From Neolewinella maritima (GTDB lineage Bacteria > Bacteroidota > Bacteroidia > Chitinophagales > Saprospiraceae): 64,000 bases of DNA. A program made the position numbers and the translations under genes. Location: contig NZ_CAKLPZ010000003.1 in the NCBI RefSeq assembly GCF_923081025.1, positions 186,001 to 250,000 of the forward strand. The letters are read 5' to 3'. Under the pieces are notes generated by a model. It was not told where the DNA came from. It made no database searches and worked only from the letters and a program-made list of their open reading frames with translations. Position 1 is the stretch's first letter; the number at the start of each line of letters is the position of its first letter. Below, one piece after another: positions 53,971-64,000 of the stretch.

Positions 53971-55523
53971 ACTAGCTCCCGGTTCTCCTCGAACTGCCGG
54001 CGAATTACCTCCTGCACGCTGATGCCCTCAATCTTCGATTCCAACCAGCTCGGTATATCCAGGTAGGTGAAGGGACGCGACTCATACGGTAATTTCGCTA
54101 CCTCATCCAGGGTTTCCTTCAGTTTGATGAACTCGTCTCGGAGGTCTGCTTCGCGGATACGCGGGATGCGGCGCAGGAAGCGGAAGATGACCTGCTGGGT
54201 CTCCTGCAGGTGCTCCACTTTGGCCAGGAAGCGGTAGACGCTCTTGACCTGGTATTCCACCAACTGGACGTTACCCATCTCGAAGTGGCAGATCAGGCTC
54301 AGGATGCGGGCGTAGGCCTGGATATCGGAGCGGTAGTTGGGACTGCGCTGGTTGATGATCAGGTTGAGGTAGTCGATGGCCGTATCGTTATCGCCACTAC
54401 CGAAGTAGAGGCAGGCGATGCGGTAGTAGAAGACCATGTGGCGGTGGTCGTCCCAGTTGTAACGGTTGTCTTCCATGACCTCCATCAGCTGGGGCGCCAG
54501 TCCGAGGCCTTCCGTGAAGGTGCCCTCCATATAGTGACGGCGGATCTGGTGGTCGAACTGGTAGAGGTGGTAGAGTCCGGCTACGTTGACGTTGTTGGTC
54601 AAATCGAACTGGTGGGGGAACAGCTCGAGGTGCTGCAGCTCGGCGATGAATTTATCGTACTGCCACATATTGAACAGGTTCGCCAGGTGGTTATGCATCC
54701 CCTTGAGGTAGAGGGGGGCATTGACCTCGATCATCTTGGGCTGCTCGCGAAACAGATCTACCCAGCGCTGGGTATAGCGGAAGCAGAGCGCAAATTCTTG
54801 CCGCAGCAGGTGTAGCCAGGTATAGCTCTGGCAGTAGTAGATCTTGCCCCAGAAGTCCAGCTCCTCGTAGCGGACGGAGGGCAACCGGTCGTCGAAGAAC
54901 GTCCGTACCTCTTCGGCTTCCTCCGTGCTGCCGACCAGGCCGTTGGTCAGGTAGTGGCCGTACAGGCGCAGCGAAAGGTTAGAGAATCCGTTGGTGTCGC
55001 TGATCTTGCTCGTGAGCAGTTCGCACTCCTGGCTGAGCTCCTCAGCGCGACCCTCGATGCTGCGCGTGATGTACTGCCCCTCGATGAGCTTCTCGAACTG
55101 GGCGGTCTCGAGGGCGATGGTGTGGGACTCGATCTCCACGGCGCGTTTCTTGGCCTTGTCGAGTATATCGAGCGACTGGCGGTACAATCCCTTATTGTAG
55201 AGGATGCGGGCGTAATCTAATTGCTCGCGCAGGGTGATCTCTTCGTCCTTATTTCGGTTAAGGAGACGAAGGGAAGTCAGTAGCTGCTTGTAGAGATGCG
55301 CCTTTAGGTTGCTGAGCTGCGACTTTTTGATACCTTCGATGCGCTTAAGGAGGTAACCTTCGTCGTACGTGCCCGTGCGTTCCAGGATATCGAAGAGCTG
55401 TAAGAAGAGGATATCGGCGTCCGCCTGCTGGTTACGCTTAACGAAAAGGCGGAAGTGCCGCTTTTCGGCCCGGTTGAGGGAGGCTACGAGTTTGAGGAGG
55501 TCGTCGGTCTTCTGCTTAGGCAT
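53967..55523 (-). CDS. large helical-repeat (TPR-like) protein, function unknown
   Basis: 518 residues, soluble, all-helical by composition. It starts MPKQKTDDLLKLVASLNRAEKRHF, with later TPR-like pairs (LDYARILYNKGLYRQSLDIL; IACLYFGSGDNDTAIDYLNLI). No enzymatic motif is visible. Proteins with this opening recur in Bacteroidota as uncharacterised proteins. A near -7 box (TATCTTTA, ~55609-55617 on the minus strand) lies ~90 bp upstream. Scaffold or regulatory roles are possible but unsupported. Confidence 0.75.
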   Translation of the reverse strand: MPKQKTDDLLKLVASLNRAEKRHFRLFVKRNQQADADILFLQLFDILERTGTYDEGYLLKRIEGIKKSQLSNLKAHLYKQLLTSLRLLNRNKDEEITLREQLDYARILYNKGLYRQSLDILDKAKKRAVEIESHTIALETAQFEKLIEGQYITRSIEGRAEELSQECELLTSKISDTNGFSNLSLRLYGHYLTNGLVGSTEEAEEVRTFFDDRLPSVRYEELDFWGKIYYCQSYTWLHLLRQEFALCFRYTQRWVDLFREQPKMIEVNAPLYLKGMHNHLANLFNMWQYDKFIAELQHLELFPHQFDLTNNVNVAGLYHLYQFDHQIRRHYMEGTFTEGLGLAPQLMEVMEDNRYNWDDHRHMVFYYRIACLYFGSGDNDTAIDYLNLIINQRSPNYRSDIQAYARILSLICHFEMGNVQLVEYQVKSVYRFLAKVEHLQETQQVIFRFLRRIPRIREADLRDEFIKLKETLDEVAKLPYESRPFTYLDIPSWLESKIEGISVQEVIRRQFEENRELV

Positions 55524-55647
55524 TGTATAAACTGTTTCGGTCTCCCGGCGATGTTCGCGGGGGAAGCGTTATTTTCACACGATCGACAACACACGTAAGA
55601 ATCCGCCCTAAAGATAGTAGAAGCCGGTTAACCGACCCGAACCAAAG

Positions 55648-56802
<1,155 letters not shown>

Positions 56803-57033
56803 GTGTTCAAGGGGTTAAGGGGTGATGGACTAAAGGGGTTAAGGGTGGGGATGCGCTTCGCTTCGTTCATCGGCTCGTTGTAGTAATCTCCGCACCCGCG
56901 GCCCCGCCCACCCCGAACCGCTGGTCATATCCGGACAGCCTGCCGCACCCAATAATGACTTCCACGCCCCCCTAGCATCTCCAACGCCTCCAACACCCCC
57001 TTAACCCCTTCTCTCCCTAACCCCTTGCCCACC
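56803..57033. repeat. mirrored G-tract/C-tract element between leuA and leuC
   Basis: The left side has CAAGGGGTTA (56808-56817) and GGGGTTAAGGG (56835-56845). The right side has the complements CCCTTAACCCC (56998-57008) and TAACCCCTTG (57018-57027). A GC-motif copy (56892-56909) lies in the core. The G-tracts could form a quadruplex. The right edge abuts the leuC start codon. Confidence 0.6.
56892..56909 (-). repeat. GC-motif copy 10
   Basis: On the minus strand GGGCGGGGCCGCGGGTGC, a consensus-perfect copy in the leuA-leuC gap. Confidence 0.65.
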
Positions 57034-58434
57034 ATGCCAACCCTATTCGATAAAGTTTGGGACGCTCACGTAGTCACCGAGGTGCCCGGCGGCAACCAGG
57101 TGCTCTATATCGATCGTCACCTGATCCACGAGGTCACCAGTCCGCAGGCCTTTAATGGGTTGCGGCAGCGCGGTATCCGGCTGGCGCGGCCCGACCGTAT
57201 CGTGGCCACCGCCGACCATAACGTACCCACTAAAGAACAGCACAAGCCCATCGCCGAGCCACTGAGCCGCAAGCAGGTCGAGATGCTGACCACCAACTGC
57301 GCTGAATTTGGTGTGGAGCTGTACGGACTGGGCCACCCCTACCAGGGTATCGTGCACGTGATCGGACCCGAACTCGGCATCACCCGGCCCGGTATCACCA
57401 TGGTCTGTGGAGACAGCCACACCAGTACCCACGGGGCCTTCGGGGCCATCGCCTTCGGCATCGGCACCAGCCAGGTCGAGCAGGTCATGGCCACCCAGTG
57501 CGTACTCATGAGCAAGCCCAAGAAAATGCGTATCAACGTGGAGGGCGAGCTGCAGCCCGGTGTCACGGCCAAGGACCTGATCCTGTACGTGATCGCCCAG
57601 CTCGGTACGGGCGGCGGCACCGGCCACTTCGTAGAATACGCCGGCTCGGCCGTATGTGCGCTGAGTATGGAGGGTCGGATGACGGTCTGTAATATGAGCA
57701 TCGAGATGGGCGCCCGCGGCGGACTCATCGCACCCGACCAGACGACCTTCGACTACATCGAGGGCCGCGAGTTTGCCCCCCGGGGAGCAGATTGGGAGGC
57801 CGCCGTAGCCCACTGGCGTACCCTGCCCACCGATGTCGACGCCGTGTTCGATACCGAATACACCTACCGCGCCGAAGACATCCCCCCCATGATCACCTAC
57901 GGCACCAATCCGGGTATGGGCATGGGCGTGACCGACCTGATCCCCATGGCCAGCGACCTCCACGGTGAGGCCAGCATGCACAAGGCCATGAACTACATGG
58001 ACCTCCACATCGGCCAGCAAATGGAAGGCATGCCGATCGACTACGTATTCATCGGTTCGTGCACCAACTCGCGCATCGAAGACCTCCGTCTGGCGGGGGC
58101 GCTGGTGCAGGGCAAACAGATCGCGCCGGGCATCACCGGGATCGTCGTACCGGGCTCGCAGCAGGTAGCCAAGCAGGCGATCGCCGAGGGACTAGATAAA
58201 GTCTTCGAAACCGCCGGCTTCGAGTTTCGTGGGGCGGGTTGCTCGGCCTGCCTGGGTATGAACGAAGATAAGGTGCCCGCCGGTCGCTACTGCGTGTCCA
58301 CCTCCAACCGCAACTTCGAGGGTCGTCAGGGACCGGGTGCGCGCACCATACTGGCCAGTCCGCTCACAGCCGCCGCCGCCGCCATCGCCGGCCGGATCGT
58401 TGATGTGCGCAATGAATACGCCGTACTAGCTTAA
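57034..58434 (+). CDS. leuC: 3-isopropylmalate dehydratase large subunit
   Basis: 466 residues from the ATG at 57034 ([14 protein letters not shown]), the usual length; an upstream in-frame TTG at 57025 adds nothing conserved. Aconitase-type [4Fe-4S] cysteines lie in [12 protein letters not shown] and CSACLGMN, with [14 protein letters not shown] upstream. With LeuD it isomerises 2- to 3-isopropylmalate. A C-tract leader directly precedes the ATG. Confidence 0.96.
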   Translation: MPTLFDKVWDAHVVTEVPGGNQVLYIDRHLIHEVTSPQAFNGLRQRGIRLARPDRIVATADHNVPTKEQHKPIAEPLSRKQVEMLTTNCAEFGVELYGLGHPYQGIVHVIGPELGITRPGITMVCGDSHTSTHGAFGAIAFGIGTSQVEQVMATQCVLMSKPKKMRINVEGELQPGVTAKDLILYVIAQLGTGGGTGHFVEYAGSAVCALSMEGRMTVCNMSIEMGARGGLIAPDQTTFDYIEGREFAPRGADWEAAVAHWRTLPTDVDAVFDTEYTYRAEDIPPMITYGTNPGMGMGVTDLIPMASDLHGEASMHKAMNYMDLHIGQQMEGMPIDYVFIGSCTNSRIEDLRLAGALVQGKQIAPGITGIVVPGSQQVAKQAIAEGLDKVFETAGFEFRGAGCSACLGMNEDKVPAGRYCVSTSNRNFEGRQGPGARTILASPLTAAAAAIAGRIVDVRNEYAVLA

Positions 58435-58452
58435 GCCCCATACCACTCTATC

Positions 58453-59049
58453 ATGCATCCCTTCCGTACCCTTACGACCACCGCCGTTCCGCTGCCCATC
58501 GAGGACGTCGATACCGACCAGATCATTCCCGCCCGCTTCCTGAAAGCCACTACGCGGGAGGGTTTCGGAGAGAACCTCTTCCGGGACTGGCGCTACGACA
58601 AGCTCAACCACCCGAAGGACTTCGTCCTGAACAATCCCGTGTACGCCGGAGACATTCTCATGGCCGGAGCCAACTTCGGCTGCGGATCGAGCCGCGAGCA
58701 CGCCGCCTGGGCCATTCAGGATTTCGGCTTTCGCGCGGTCGTGTCCAGCTACTTCGCCGACATCTTCCGGGGCAACGCACTTAACAACGGACTCCTGCCG
58801 GTGACGATCACCCCCGAGGCGCTGGACGAAGCCTTCCGCACCATCGAGCAAAACCCCGCCGCCCGCTTCACGGTAAACCTACTGGAGCAGACCTTCACCA
58901 ATGAGGATACCGGTACGGTCACCGGCTTTCCCATCGACGAGTACAAGAAGACCTGCCTGATCAATGGCTACGACGACATCGACTTTCTGCTCAGTCAGGC
59001 TCAGCAGATCGAGGCGTTCGAAGCAGGGCGGGTAGATCACAGTATTTAG
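58453..59049 (+). CDS. leuD: 3-isopropylmalate dehydratase small subunit
   Basis: 198 residues. The swivel domain shows [14 protein letters not shown] and [14 protein letters not shown]. It pairs with LeuC, whose gene ends 18 bp upstream; leuB begins 23 bp downstream. Confidence 0.96.
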   Translation: MHPFRTLTTTAVPLPIEDVDTDQIIPARFLKATTREGFGENLFRDWRYDKLNHPKDFVLNNPVYAGDILMAGANFGCGSSREHAAWAIQDFGFRAVVSSYFADIFRGNALNNGLLPVTITPEALDEAFRTIEQNPAARFTVNLLEQTFTNEDTGTVTGFPIDEYKKTCLINGYDDIDFLLSQAQQIEAFEAGRVDHSI

Positions 59050-59072
59050 CAGTTATTCAGCCTTACCACTTT

Positions 59073-60131
59073 ATGCCCCAATTCAAGTTAGCCGTCCTGC
59101 CCGGAGACGGCATCGGACCAGAAGTCATCGCCGAAGCCACCAAGGTGCTCGACGCCATCGCCGGTAAATACGGTCACACCTTCGACTATACCTACGCTCC
59201 GGTAGGTGCCGTAGCCATTGATCAGACTGGCGAGCCGCTGCCCGAGGATACACTTGCGCTGTGCAAGAAGTCTGATGCACTACTCTTCGGTGCCATCGGC
59301 CATCCCCGCTTCGACAACGATCCCTCGGCGAAGGTGCGGCCCGAACAGGGGCTGCTCAAACTCCGTAAGGAGCTTGGCCTGTACGCCAACCTGCGTCCCG
59401 TAGCCAGCTACGCCGAGTTAGCTGACTTGAGTCCCCTGCGTCCGGAGCGGATGAAGGGGGTAAACATGCTCATCGTCCGCGAGCTTACCGGGGGCATTTA
59501 TTTCGGAGAAAAGGGCCGCAAGGACAATGGCAATACCGCCTACGATACCTGTACCTACAGCCGCCACGAAATCGAACGGATCGTGAAGATGGGCTTTGTC
59601 GAGGCGCGCGCCCGTCGCGGCAAACTCACCCTGGTCGATAAGGCTAACGTGATGGAGTCCAGCCGCCTGTGGCGCGAGGTGACCCGCGAGCTGGCCGAAG
59701 AGAACACGGACGTAGACCTCAACTTCATGTTCGTCGACAACGCCGCCATGCAGCTCATCCTGCATCCCGCGCAGTTCGACGTGATCGTGACCAGCAATAT
59801 GTTCGGTGATATTCTGTCGGATGCCTCTAGCGTGCTGGCCGGCTCGCTTGGTCTGCTGCCCTCCAGCAGCATTGGATCTACGGTGGGCATGTTCGAGCCC
59901 ATCCACGGCTCCTGGCCGGAGGGTGCGGGGCAGGACCGGGCCAATCCGGTAGCCGCTATCCTCTCAGCCGCCATGCTACTCGATCACCTCGATTTACGGG
60001 ACGAGGCCGCTGATGTGCGGCGCGCGGTAAATGAAGCGCTTGCCGCCGGGGTAGGTACCGAAGATCTCCGACCCCGGGAACAACTGGGTACGGCTGCCTT
60101 CGGGGACCGTATCGCTAAGGGGGTAGCTTAG
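59073..60131 (+). CDS. leuB: 3-isopropylmalate dehydrogenase
   Basis: 352 residues. LPGDGIGPEVIAEA opens the protein, the substrate arginines are in LRKELGLYANLRPV and IVRELTGGIYFGEKG, and the metal/NAD region NMFGDILSDASSVLAGSLG and EPIHGSWPEGAG follow. It oxidises and decarboxylates 3-isopropylmalate. Last gene of the leucine operon, followed by a strong terminator. Confidence 0.97.
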   Translation: MPQFKLAVLPGDGIGPEVIAEATKVLDAIAGKYGHTFDYTYAPVGAVAIDQTGEPLPEDTLALCKKSDALLFGAIGHPRFDNDPSAKVRPEQGLLKLRKELGLYANLRPVASYAELADLSPLRPERMKGVNMLIVRELTGGIYFGEKGRKDNGNTAYDTCTYSRHEIERIVKMGFVEARARRGKLTLVDKANVMESSRLWREVTRELAEENTDVDLNFMFVDNAAMQLILHPAQFDVIVTSNMFGDILSDASSVLAGSLGLLPSSSIGSTVGMFEPIHGSWPEGAGQDRANPVAAILSAAMLLDHLDLRDEAADVRRAVNEALAAGVGTEDLRPREQLGTAAFGDRIAKGVA

Positions 60132-60166
60132 TCGGGGTAGGTAGTAGTAACCATACCACCAAAATT

Positions 60167-60207
60167 AGAAAAGCGCCCGCTCCAACAATAGGAACGGGCG
60201 CTTCTCA
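60167..60207. terminator. bidirectional intrinsic terminator after leuB
   Basis: AAGCGCCCGCTCC (60171-60183) pairs with GGAACGGGCGCTT (60191-60203), flanked by an A-run and a T-rich tail, between leuB and the convergent lipoprotein gene. Confidence 0.85.
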
Positions 60208-60233
60208 TCACAGTAAGCGTGCGAGGGTACGAC

Positions 60234-61259
60234 TTAGTCGCGGTGTAGGTACAGCGAACTCAGACCAACGAAGGGGATACTCCGCAGGGGAGCAGCGTTG
60301 TCGCTGGCATCACCGCTGAAGATCAGCAGTACGCCGCTACCGGTAGCGCGCTCGGCTACGTAGATGCGGTCGGTGTCCATGTCGTAGGCTACGTCGACGG
60401 GGTTACCCAGGCGGGTAGCGTCGCCGCCGATGCGGGTGTAGCGGTCGGTGGCCACCATGTCGGCCATGCCCAAGGTGGAGAAGTCGCGAATCACGATCAG
60501 TGCGCCATCCGTAGAATTGTCTGCGGCACCGATGTCGGTGAGGATCATGATGTCGTCATCGGCGTTGTACTCCAGTCCGTGGGTACGGGTGATGCCATCG
60601 ACCTTGATGTAGCGGGTAGGCATGATGGTATCACCGTTCGTGTTAGCCAGGAAGTTGGTGTATACGGCTACCGAGTCGCTCTTGTCGACTACCGCGTAGA
60701 GGTCGTCACCGACGAACTGCACACCCCACAGGGCAATGTTGGTAGGGTAGGAGGCAGATAGCTCGATGACATCATCGTCATTGGAGATATCGTACACGAT
60801 GAGGCGGTTCCGGTTGTCGTTGGCGTCGACACCCTGCTGGGCTACGACTACGCGCTGATCGTTGGCGGCCAGACCGCGACCGTTGGTAAAGTCGGAGGTA
60901 CTGCGGGCTTCGACGTCGACACCGTTCGGATCGTCAAGATCGTCGATGACGTCGTTGTACTCCACTACGGTACTGTCGCTCCGGTTGACCTGGTAGAGGT
61001 TGCCCTCACCGCTTTCGTAGAACAGACCGTCAGCATCGGTACCAGCGGCCATGAAGGTCTCGATCGCGGGCATATCGCCATCTTCGAGGTTTAGCACGCC
61101 TACGGTACCGGAGGTGTTGGAGGATAGAAAGAGCGTGCCGTCGTCGTCGAAGTCAATACCCAGAAAAGTATCGTCGTCGTCATTGCAGCCCGTTAGGCTA
61201 AATACGGCAAGGGAGAGTAGCAGCAGGCTGAGCCGGCTGAAGGATTGATAGGGTAACAT
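60234..61259 (-). CDS. beta-propeller lipoprotein, function unknown
   Basis: 341 residues from the ATG at 61259, where a lipoprotein signal begins; lipobox LTGC with Cys25, followed by a very acidic NDDDD. The rest is Asp-rich and repetitive in the manner of a beta-propeller (FDDDGTLFLSSNTSGTVGVL; AYDMDTDRIYVAERATGSGV). Acidic residues after the Cys favour surface localisation in Bacteroidota. A frame of 21 more codons upstream lacks signal features. Confidence 0.78.
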   Translation of the reverse strand: MLPYQSFSRLSLLLLSLAVFSLTGCNDDDDTFLGIDFDDDGTLFLSSNTSGTVGVLNLEDGDMPAIETFMAAGTDADGLFYESGEGNLYQVNRSDSTVVEYNDVIDDLDDPNGVDVEARSTSDFTNGRGLAANDQRVVVAQQGVDANDNRNRLIVYDISNDDDVIELSASYPTNIALWGVQFVGDDLYAVVDKSDSVAVYTNFLANTNGDTIMPTRYIKVDGITRTHGLEYNADDDIMILTDIGAADNSTDGALIVIRDFSTLGMADMVATDRYTRIGGDATRLGNPVDVAYDMDTDRIYVAERATGSGVLLIFSGDASDNAAPLRSIPFVGLSSLYLHRD

Positions 61260-61347
61260 ATGGTAAATTTGGATTTGGGGAATATTCAATAAATGAACGC
61301 AAACTGTGTCCCCAAAACTCAATTCTTTGGGTCGATGTTCGGTCGGC

Positions 61348-61887
61348 TCACTGACCAGCAGGAGGGTTAACGATCAACTGTAGGTGGGCTAGGTGATGCG
61401 CACCGTGCCAGGCATACTGCGCGGCCAGCGTATCCAAATGATAGGTTATTCCACTCCCCGGATGGTAGGCTGTGCGCGCCCACTGGGCCTCCGTGCACTG
61501 TGCCAGTAGCACCGCCCAGCGCAGGTGCAATCCCCGCAGTATATCCAGACTAGCCTGCACCGGTACGGCCTGTACGTCCGGCAGCTCCGCCCACCGCTGC
61601 TCATCGTAGGGGACCAGGGTAGGGTGATCCTCGATCAGCGTGACCTTACAGCGACGGTATGCGTGCAGGTGACTGTCGGCCAGGTGGTGTATCACTTGCT
61701 GCGCCGTCCAGCCACCGGGGCGGTAGCTGACGTCCAGGAGCCCATTCTCCCGGATCTGCCGTACCACGCGCTCCAGCCGCTCCGGCAGGGCCCCGATCTC
61801 CTTGACGGCGTCCATCCTCCGCGCTTCATCTCCAGCCGGCGGTAGTACGAATGTACCGATGGGGTAGCGCAACTTATCCGTTTCCAT
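61348..61887 (-). CDS. DinB/YfiT-family putative metal-dependent thiol S-transferase
   Basis: 179 residues from the ATG at 61887 (METDKLRYPIGTF; the YPIG opening is typical of YfiT/BstA-like proteins). Four-helix bundle with likely metal ligands H67/H68 (VIHHLADSH), H161 and H164/H165 (HGAHHLAH). Relatives transfer bacillithiol or related thiols, or act as hydrolases; the co-substrate here is unknown. A TACCTTCG -7-like sequence lies just upstream (61890-61897). Confidence 0.85.
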   Translation of the reverse strand: METDKLRYPIGTFVLPPAGDEARRMDAVKEIGALPERLERVVRQIRENGLLDVSYRPGGWTAQQVIHHLADSHLHAYRRCKVTLIEDHPTLVPYDEQRWAELPDVQAVPVQASLDILRGLHLRWAVLLAQCTEAQWARTAYHPGSGITYHLDTLAAQYAWHGAHHLAHLQLIVNPPAGQ

Positions 61888-61900
61888 AGCGCGAAGGTAG

Positions 61901-61918
61901 GGGCGGGTACGCGGGTGC
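61901..61918 (+). repeat. GC-motif copy 11
   Basis: GGGCGGGTACGCGGGTGC, in the divergent gap between the DinB-family gene and the small membrane protein gene. Confidence 0.6.
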
Positions 61919-61953
61919 GAAACCAAGCGCGAGATTCAGCCGTTCCGCAGGGT

Positions 61954-62352
61954 ATGCCTACACCATTTTCCGACTGGCGCCGCCCGGTCCTTTTCGCCGC
62001 AGCCGCCTACAATATACTCTGGGGCGCCTGGGTCGTCCTTTTCCCCGGCCACGTATTTTCGCTGGTCGGGATGGCCCAGCCCCTGTATCCCATGATCTGG
62101 CAGAGTGTAGGCATGATCGTCGGGGTATACGGTATCGGCTACGCCATCGCGGCACTCGACCCGGACGGCCACTGGCCCATCGTACTGGTCGGCTTCCTGG
62201 GCAAGGTGTTCGGCCCCATCGGATTCGTGTACCACTTCTACCTCGGCACCTTCCCCGCCGCCTTCTGGTGGATCACGCTGTTCAACGACCTTATTTGGAT
62301 CGTACCCTTTTTCCTGATACTCAAGTCCGCCTACCGCAGCCGGGTGATCTAG
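61954..62352 (+). CDS. small four-span membrane protein of unknown function
   Basis: 132 residues from the ATG at 61954. Four hydrophobic segments (VLFAAAAYNILWGAWVVLF; LYPMIWQSVGMIVGVYGIG; a third around WPIVLVGFLGKVFGPIGFV; ITLFNDLIWIVPFFLIL). Similar proteins are widespread in Bacteroidota and sometimes carry unsupported enzyme names. It shares a CTAG stop overlap with the convergent DUF4837 gene. Confidence 0.75.
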   Translation: MPTPFSDWRRPVLFAAAAYNILWGAWVVLFPGHVFSLVGMAQPLYPMIWQSVGMIVGVYGIGYAIAALDPDGHWPIVLVGFLGKVFGPIGFVYHFYLGTFPAAFWWITLFNDLIWIVPFFLILKSAYRSRVI

Positions 62353-63431
62353 TTGACCGTGGCCGAGCGGATTACCTGTACGACCTCCTCCATCAGGTCA
62401 CGCTTCTTGCGGCCCGGAGCGTAAACAAAACCATCGACGAAGACCAGCTCGTTGTCCTCCGTATCGTTGAGTAAATACGACACGAAGGGACCGGCCAGGA
62501 AGTCGTTCTCGATCTCCCAGATGCCCCGACCCTCGATAGCAAAGGCCCCGTTGAGCTCGGTCGATTCGGTGAAGAGCGGCAGATCGGTATCGTTGATCTG
62601 CATATACGTATTCTCCGTAGTGGAGCTGACGTACTCGCGGCCCAGCCGGTTGCGGATCTCCTTCAGGCCGGCCTTGCTCAGCTGGTCCTGACTGCGGTAG
62701 GGTACCTTAGTGACCATGATATTAAGGCTGGCCCCCTGCACTTCTTTGCGCAGCCAGATCACGCTGTCCGTATCCAGGGGCACGCGGTCGTAACCACCGG
62801 GGATTTCCAGACTAGCTCCCGCCAACTGCCGCACCGTATCGCCCAGCCGCCGGTTCACGCCCTCGAAGTAGGTCGTCACGCGCATCCGCTCATCCTCTCC
62901 CTGCTGCAGGCGGCGTACCACCCCGGGGTAGACATTGCTCATACCGGTCAGTAGCTCGTTATGGTTCTTACCCAGGATGTAGACCAGTTGCTGTCCCGTG
63001 GCCCACTTGTTCTTAGCTACCGCGGTGCCGAAGCCCTCGGTGCGTACCTGCTGGATCTTCTCGTCCGTCAGGTCATTGAGCACCATCTGCGTGGTAGGAC
63101 TGTCGGTATCGCTCAGATCAGCCAGCACGATGTAGTTGCGCAGTTGCCCCCAGGTGGGCTCGGCCACCACCCGCCCGGGCTCGATGAAGCGCACGTCGAA
63201 GATCGGCTCCGGCTGCGGCAGGATGATGTAGGGTGCCTCGAAGAAGTACGCTACGGAGTCACCCACTCCGGCCTTCCAGGTGCTGCTATCGGCGATCACC
63301 ACCAGGCTATTGATCTTCCCGAAGGCCGAGGGGGTGGGAGAGAAGGTGCTTTCCAGCCGTTCGTTGCCACAGGAGGCAAGCCCCACGCAACAGGCCAGGA
63401 TGAAAAGAAAGCGGTAGCGGTATGCGGACAT
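62349..63431 (-). CDS. DUF4837 family lipoprotein
   Basis: 360 residues. Lipobox LASC with Cys21. The N-terminal FGKINSLVVIADSSTWKAGV and the later IPGGYDRVPLDTDSVIWLRK match what is recalled of DUF4837, a Bacteroidota-restricted family of unknown role. It lies 55 bp downstream of recX on the same strand. Confidence 0.85.
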   Translation of the reverse strand: MSAYRYRFLFILACCVGLASCGNERLESTFSPTPSAFGKINSLVVIADSSTWKAGVGDSVAYFFEAPYIILPQPEPIFDVRFIEPGRVVAEPTWGQLRNYIVLADLSDTDSPTTQMVLNDLTDEKIQQVRTEGFGTAVAKNKWATGQQLVYILGKNHNELLTGMSNVYPGVVRRLQQGEDERMRVTTYFEGVNRRLGDTVRQLAGASLEIPGGYDRVPLDTDSVIWLRKEVQGASLNIMVTKVPYRSQDQLSKAGLKEIRNRLGREYVSSTTENTYMQINDTDLPLFTESTELNGAFAIEGRGIWEIENDFLAGPFVSYLLNDTEDNELVFVDGFVYAPGRKKRDLMEEVVQVIRSATVN

Positions 63432-63486
63432 GGATCGGGAGATTCTACTCAGACGAACAGATGAGTTTCAGCGGGGTTTTGGCGTG

Positions 63487-63972
63487 TCACAACTCCAGTT
63501 CCTTGATCGCCTCCCAGACTAGGCCGGACTCATAGCCCCGCTTCACCATATAGTCCGCCAGCTTACGCCGCCGCAGGTAAGGATGCTGCCCCGCCTTTTC
63601 CGCCTTGTTCCGCCGCTCCAGTTCGCTGCACAACGTACCGAAGTAGTCACTCTCGTCGATCTCCGTCATCGCCTTTTTGATGCAGTAGGCGCTGATCTGC
63701 CGCTGCTTCAGCTCGTTGCGGATCTTGTACCGCCCCCACCGCTTCATCCGGAACTTGCCCCGCGCGTAATTCCGCGCAAACCGCTCCTCGTCCAGGTATT
63801 TATCCTTGATCAGCTCCACGATCACCTCCTCGGCGGGGTCTCCGTAGTAGCCCAACTCATGCAGCTTTTCCCGCGCCTCCTTGTGGCAGCGGTCCTGGTA
63901 GGCACAGAAGTGCTGTAGGGCTTCCAGCGCCTGCTCCGCGGTATAGACGATTTTCTTCTGGGGGAAGGCCAT
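63487..63972 (-). CDS. recX: regulatory protein RecX
   Basis: 161 residues, three three-helix repeats: ALQHFCAYQDRCHKEAREKL, then IVELIKDKYLDEERFARNYA with RWGRYKIRNELKQRQIS, and a C-terminal KLADYMVKRGYESGLVWEAI. RecX inhibits RecA filaments. The ATG is preceded by a C-tract leader nearly identical to that of leuC. recA is not adjacent in the window. Confidence 0.93.
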   Translation of the reverse strand: MAFPQKKIVYTAEQALEALQHFCAYQDRCHKEAREKLHELGYYGDPAEEVIVELIKDKYLDEERFARNYARGKFRMKRWGRYKIRNELKQRQISAYCIKKAMTEIDESDYFGTLCSELERRNKAEKAGQHPYLRRRKLADYMVKRGYESGLVWEAIKELEL

Positions 63973-64000
63973 GGGGGGGGCAAGGGGTTAGGGGGAGAAG
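63973..64000 (-). repeat. C-tract leader upstream of recX
   Basis: On the minus strand CTTCTCCCCCTAACCCCTTG followed by a C-run leads directly into the recX ATG. It matches 57009-57033 before leuC except for a few bases. It continues past the window edge. Confidence 0.55.

Overview
The window is GC-rich, densely packed bacterial chromosome from the phylum Bacteroidota, most likely the order Saprospirales (a Lewinella/Neolewinella-type organism). The grounds are SusC/SusD and other TonB-dependent receptors, a hybrid two-component system (HTCS) regulator, C-terminal Por/T9SS sorting tails, Bacteroidota-only families (DUF4783, DUF4837), the efp-accB-accC gene order, and -7 promoter boxes of the Bacteroidota form TAnnTTTG in front of many genes. 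The taxon is an inference from gene content; no rRNA or tRNA gene was seen.

Layout. 1-3228: the C-terminal part of a PQQ-type sugar dehydrogenase/PKD/cytochrome c protein, a Tat-exported sugar isomerase-like lipoprotein and a small membrane protein. 3235-6994 (minus): accC, accB, efp, radC and a Nudix hydrolase. 7124-10649 (plus): a cysteine synthase/cystathionine beta-synthase homologue, a fatty acid hydroxylase, an alkyltransferase-like protein, tsaB and truA. 10769-14809: surface polysaccharide genes (WecA-like transferase, O-antigen ligase, Wzz) with a FluC fluoride channel. 15119-19395: a SusC/SusD pair, followed by a convergent ECF sigma factor. 20761-26314: an assimilatory sulfite reduction and siroheme operon (sulfite reductase, cobA, cysG N-domain, cysH, ferredoxin-NADP reductase).

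26387-35418: mostly minus-strand genes: alpha/beta hydrolase, O-methyltransferase, coiled-coil membrane protein, lutC and lutB, rplS, a family 9 glycosyltransferase, bioD and hemH. 36212-48996: a probable pectin utilisation locus (GH105, two beta-helix proteins with T9SS tails, an HTCS regulator and a TonB receptor without SusD). 49212-53970: lpxK, an acyltransferase, a Ca/Na antiporter and hemA. 55648-60131: leuA-leuC-leuD-leuB. The right end holds two lipoproteins, a DinB protein, a small membrane protein and recX.

What gene calling does not explain is a set of short DNA elements. (1) An 18-bp motif, consensus GGGCGGGGCCGCVGGTGC, occurs about twelve times in both orientations, in intergenic DNA and in different reading frames of unrelated genes. 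(2) A 41-43 bp double-palindrome element occurs three times: after the sulfite reductase gene, inside the 5' end of cobA (adding residues), and over the end of bioD (supplying its stop codon). (3) G-tract/C-tract mirrored elements lie between operons, and closely related C-tract leaders abut the start codons of leuC and recX. (4) A GC-rich, strongly foldable block sits in the AT-rich gap before the sulfite operon and could be an undescribed structured RNA. Candidate operators lie upstream of the SusC gene and of the pectin-locus TonB receptor. All calls come from reading the sequence; no database search was run.
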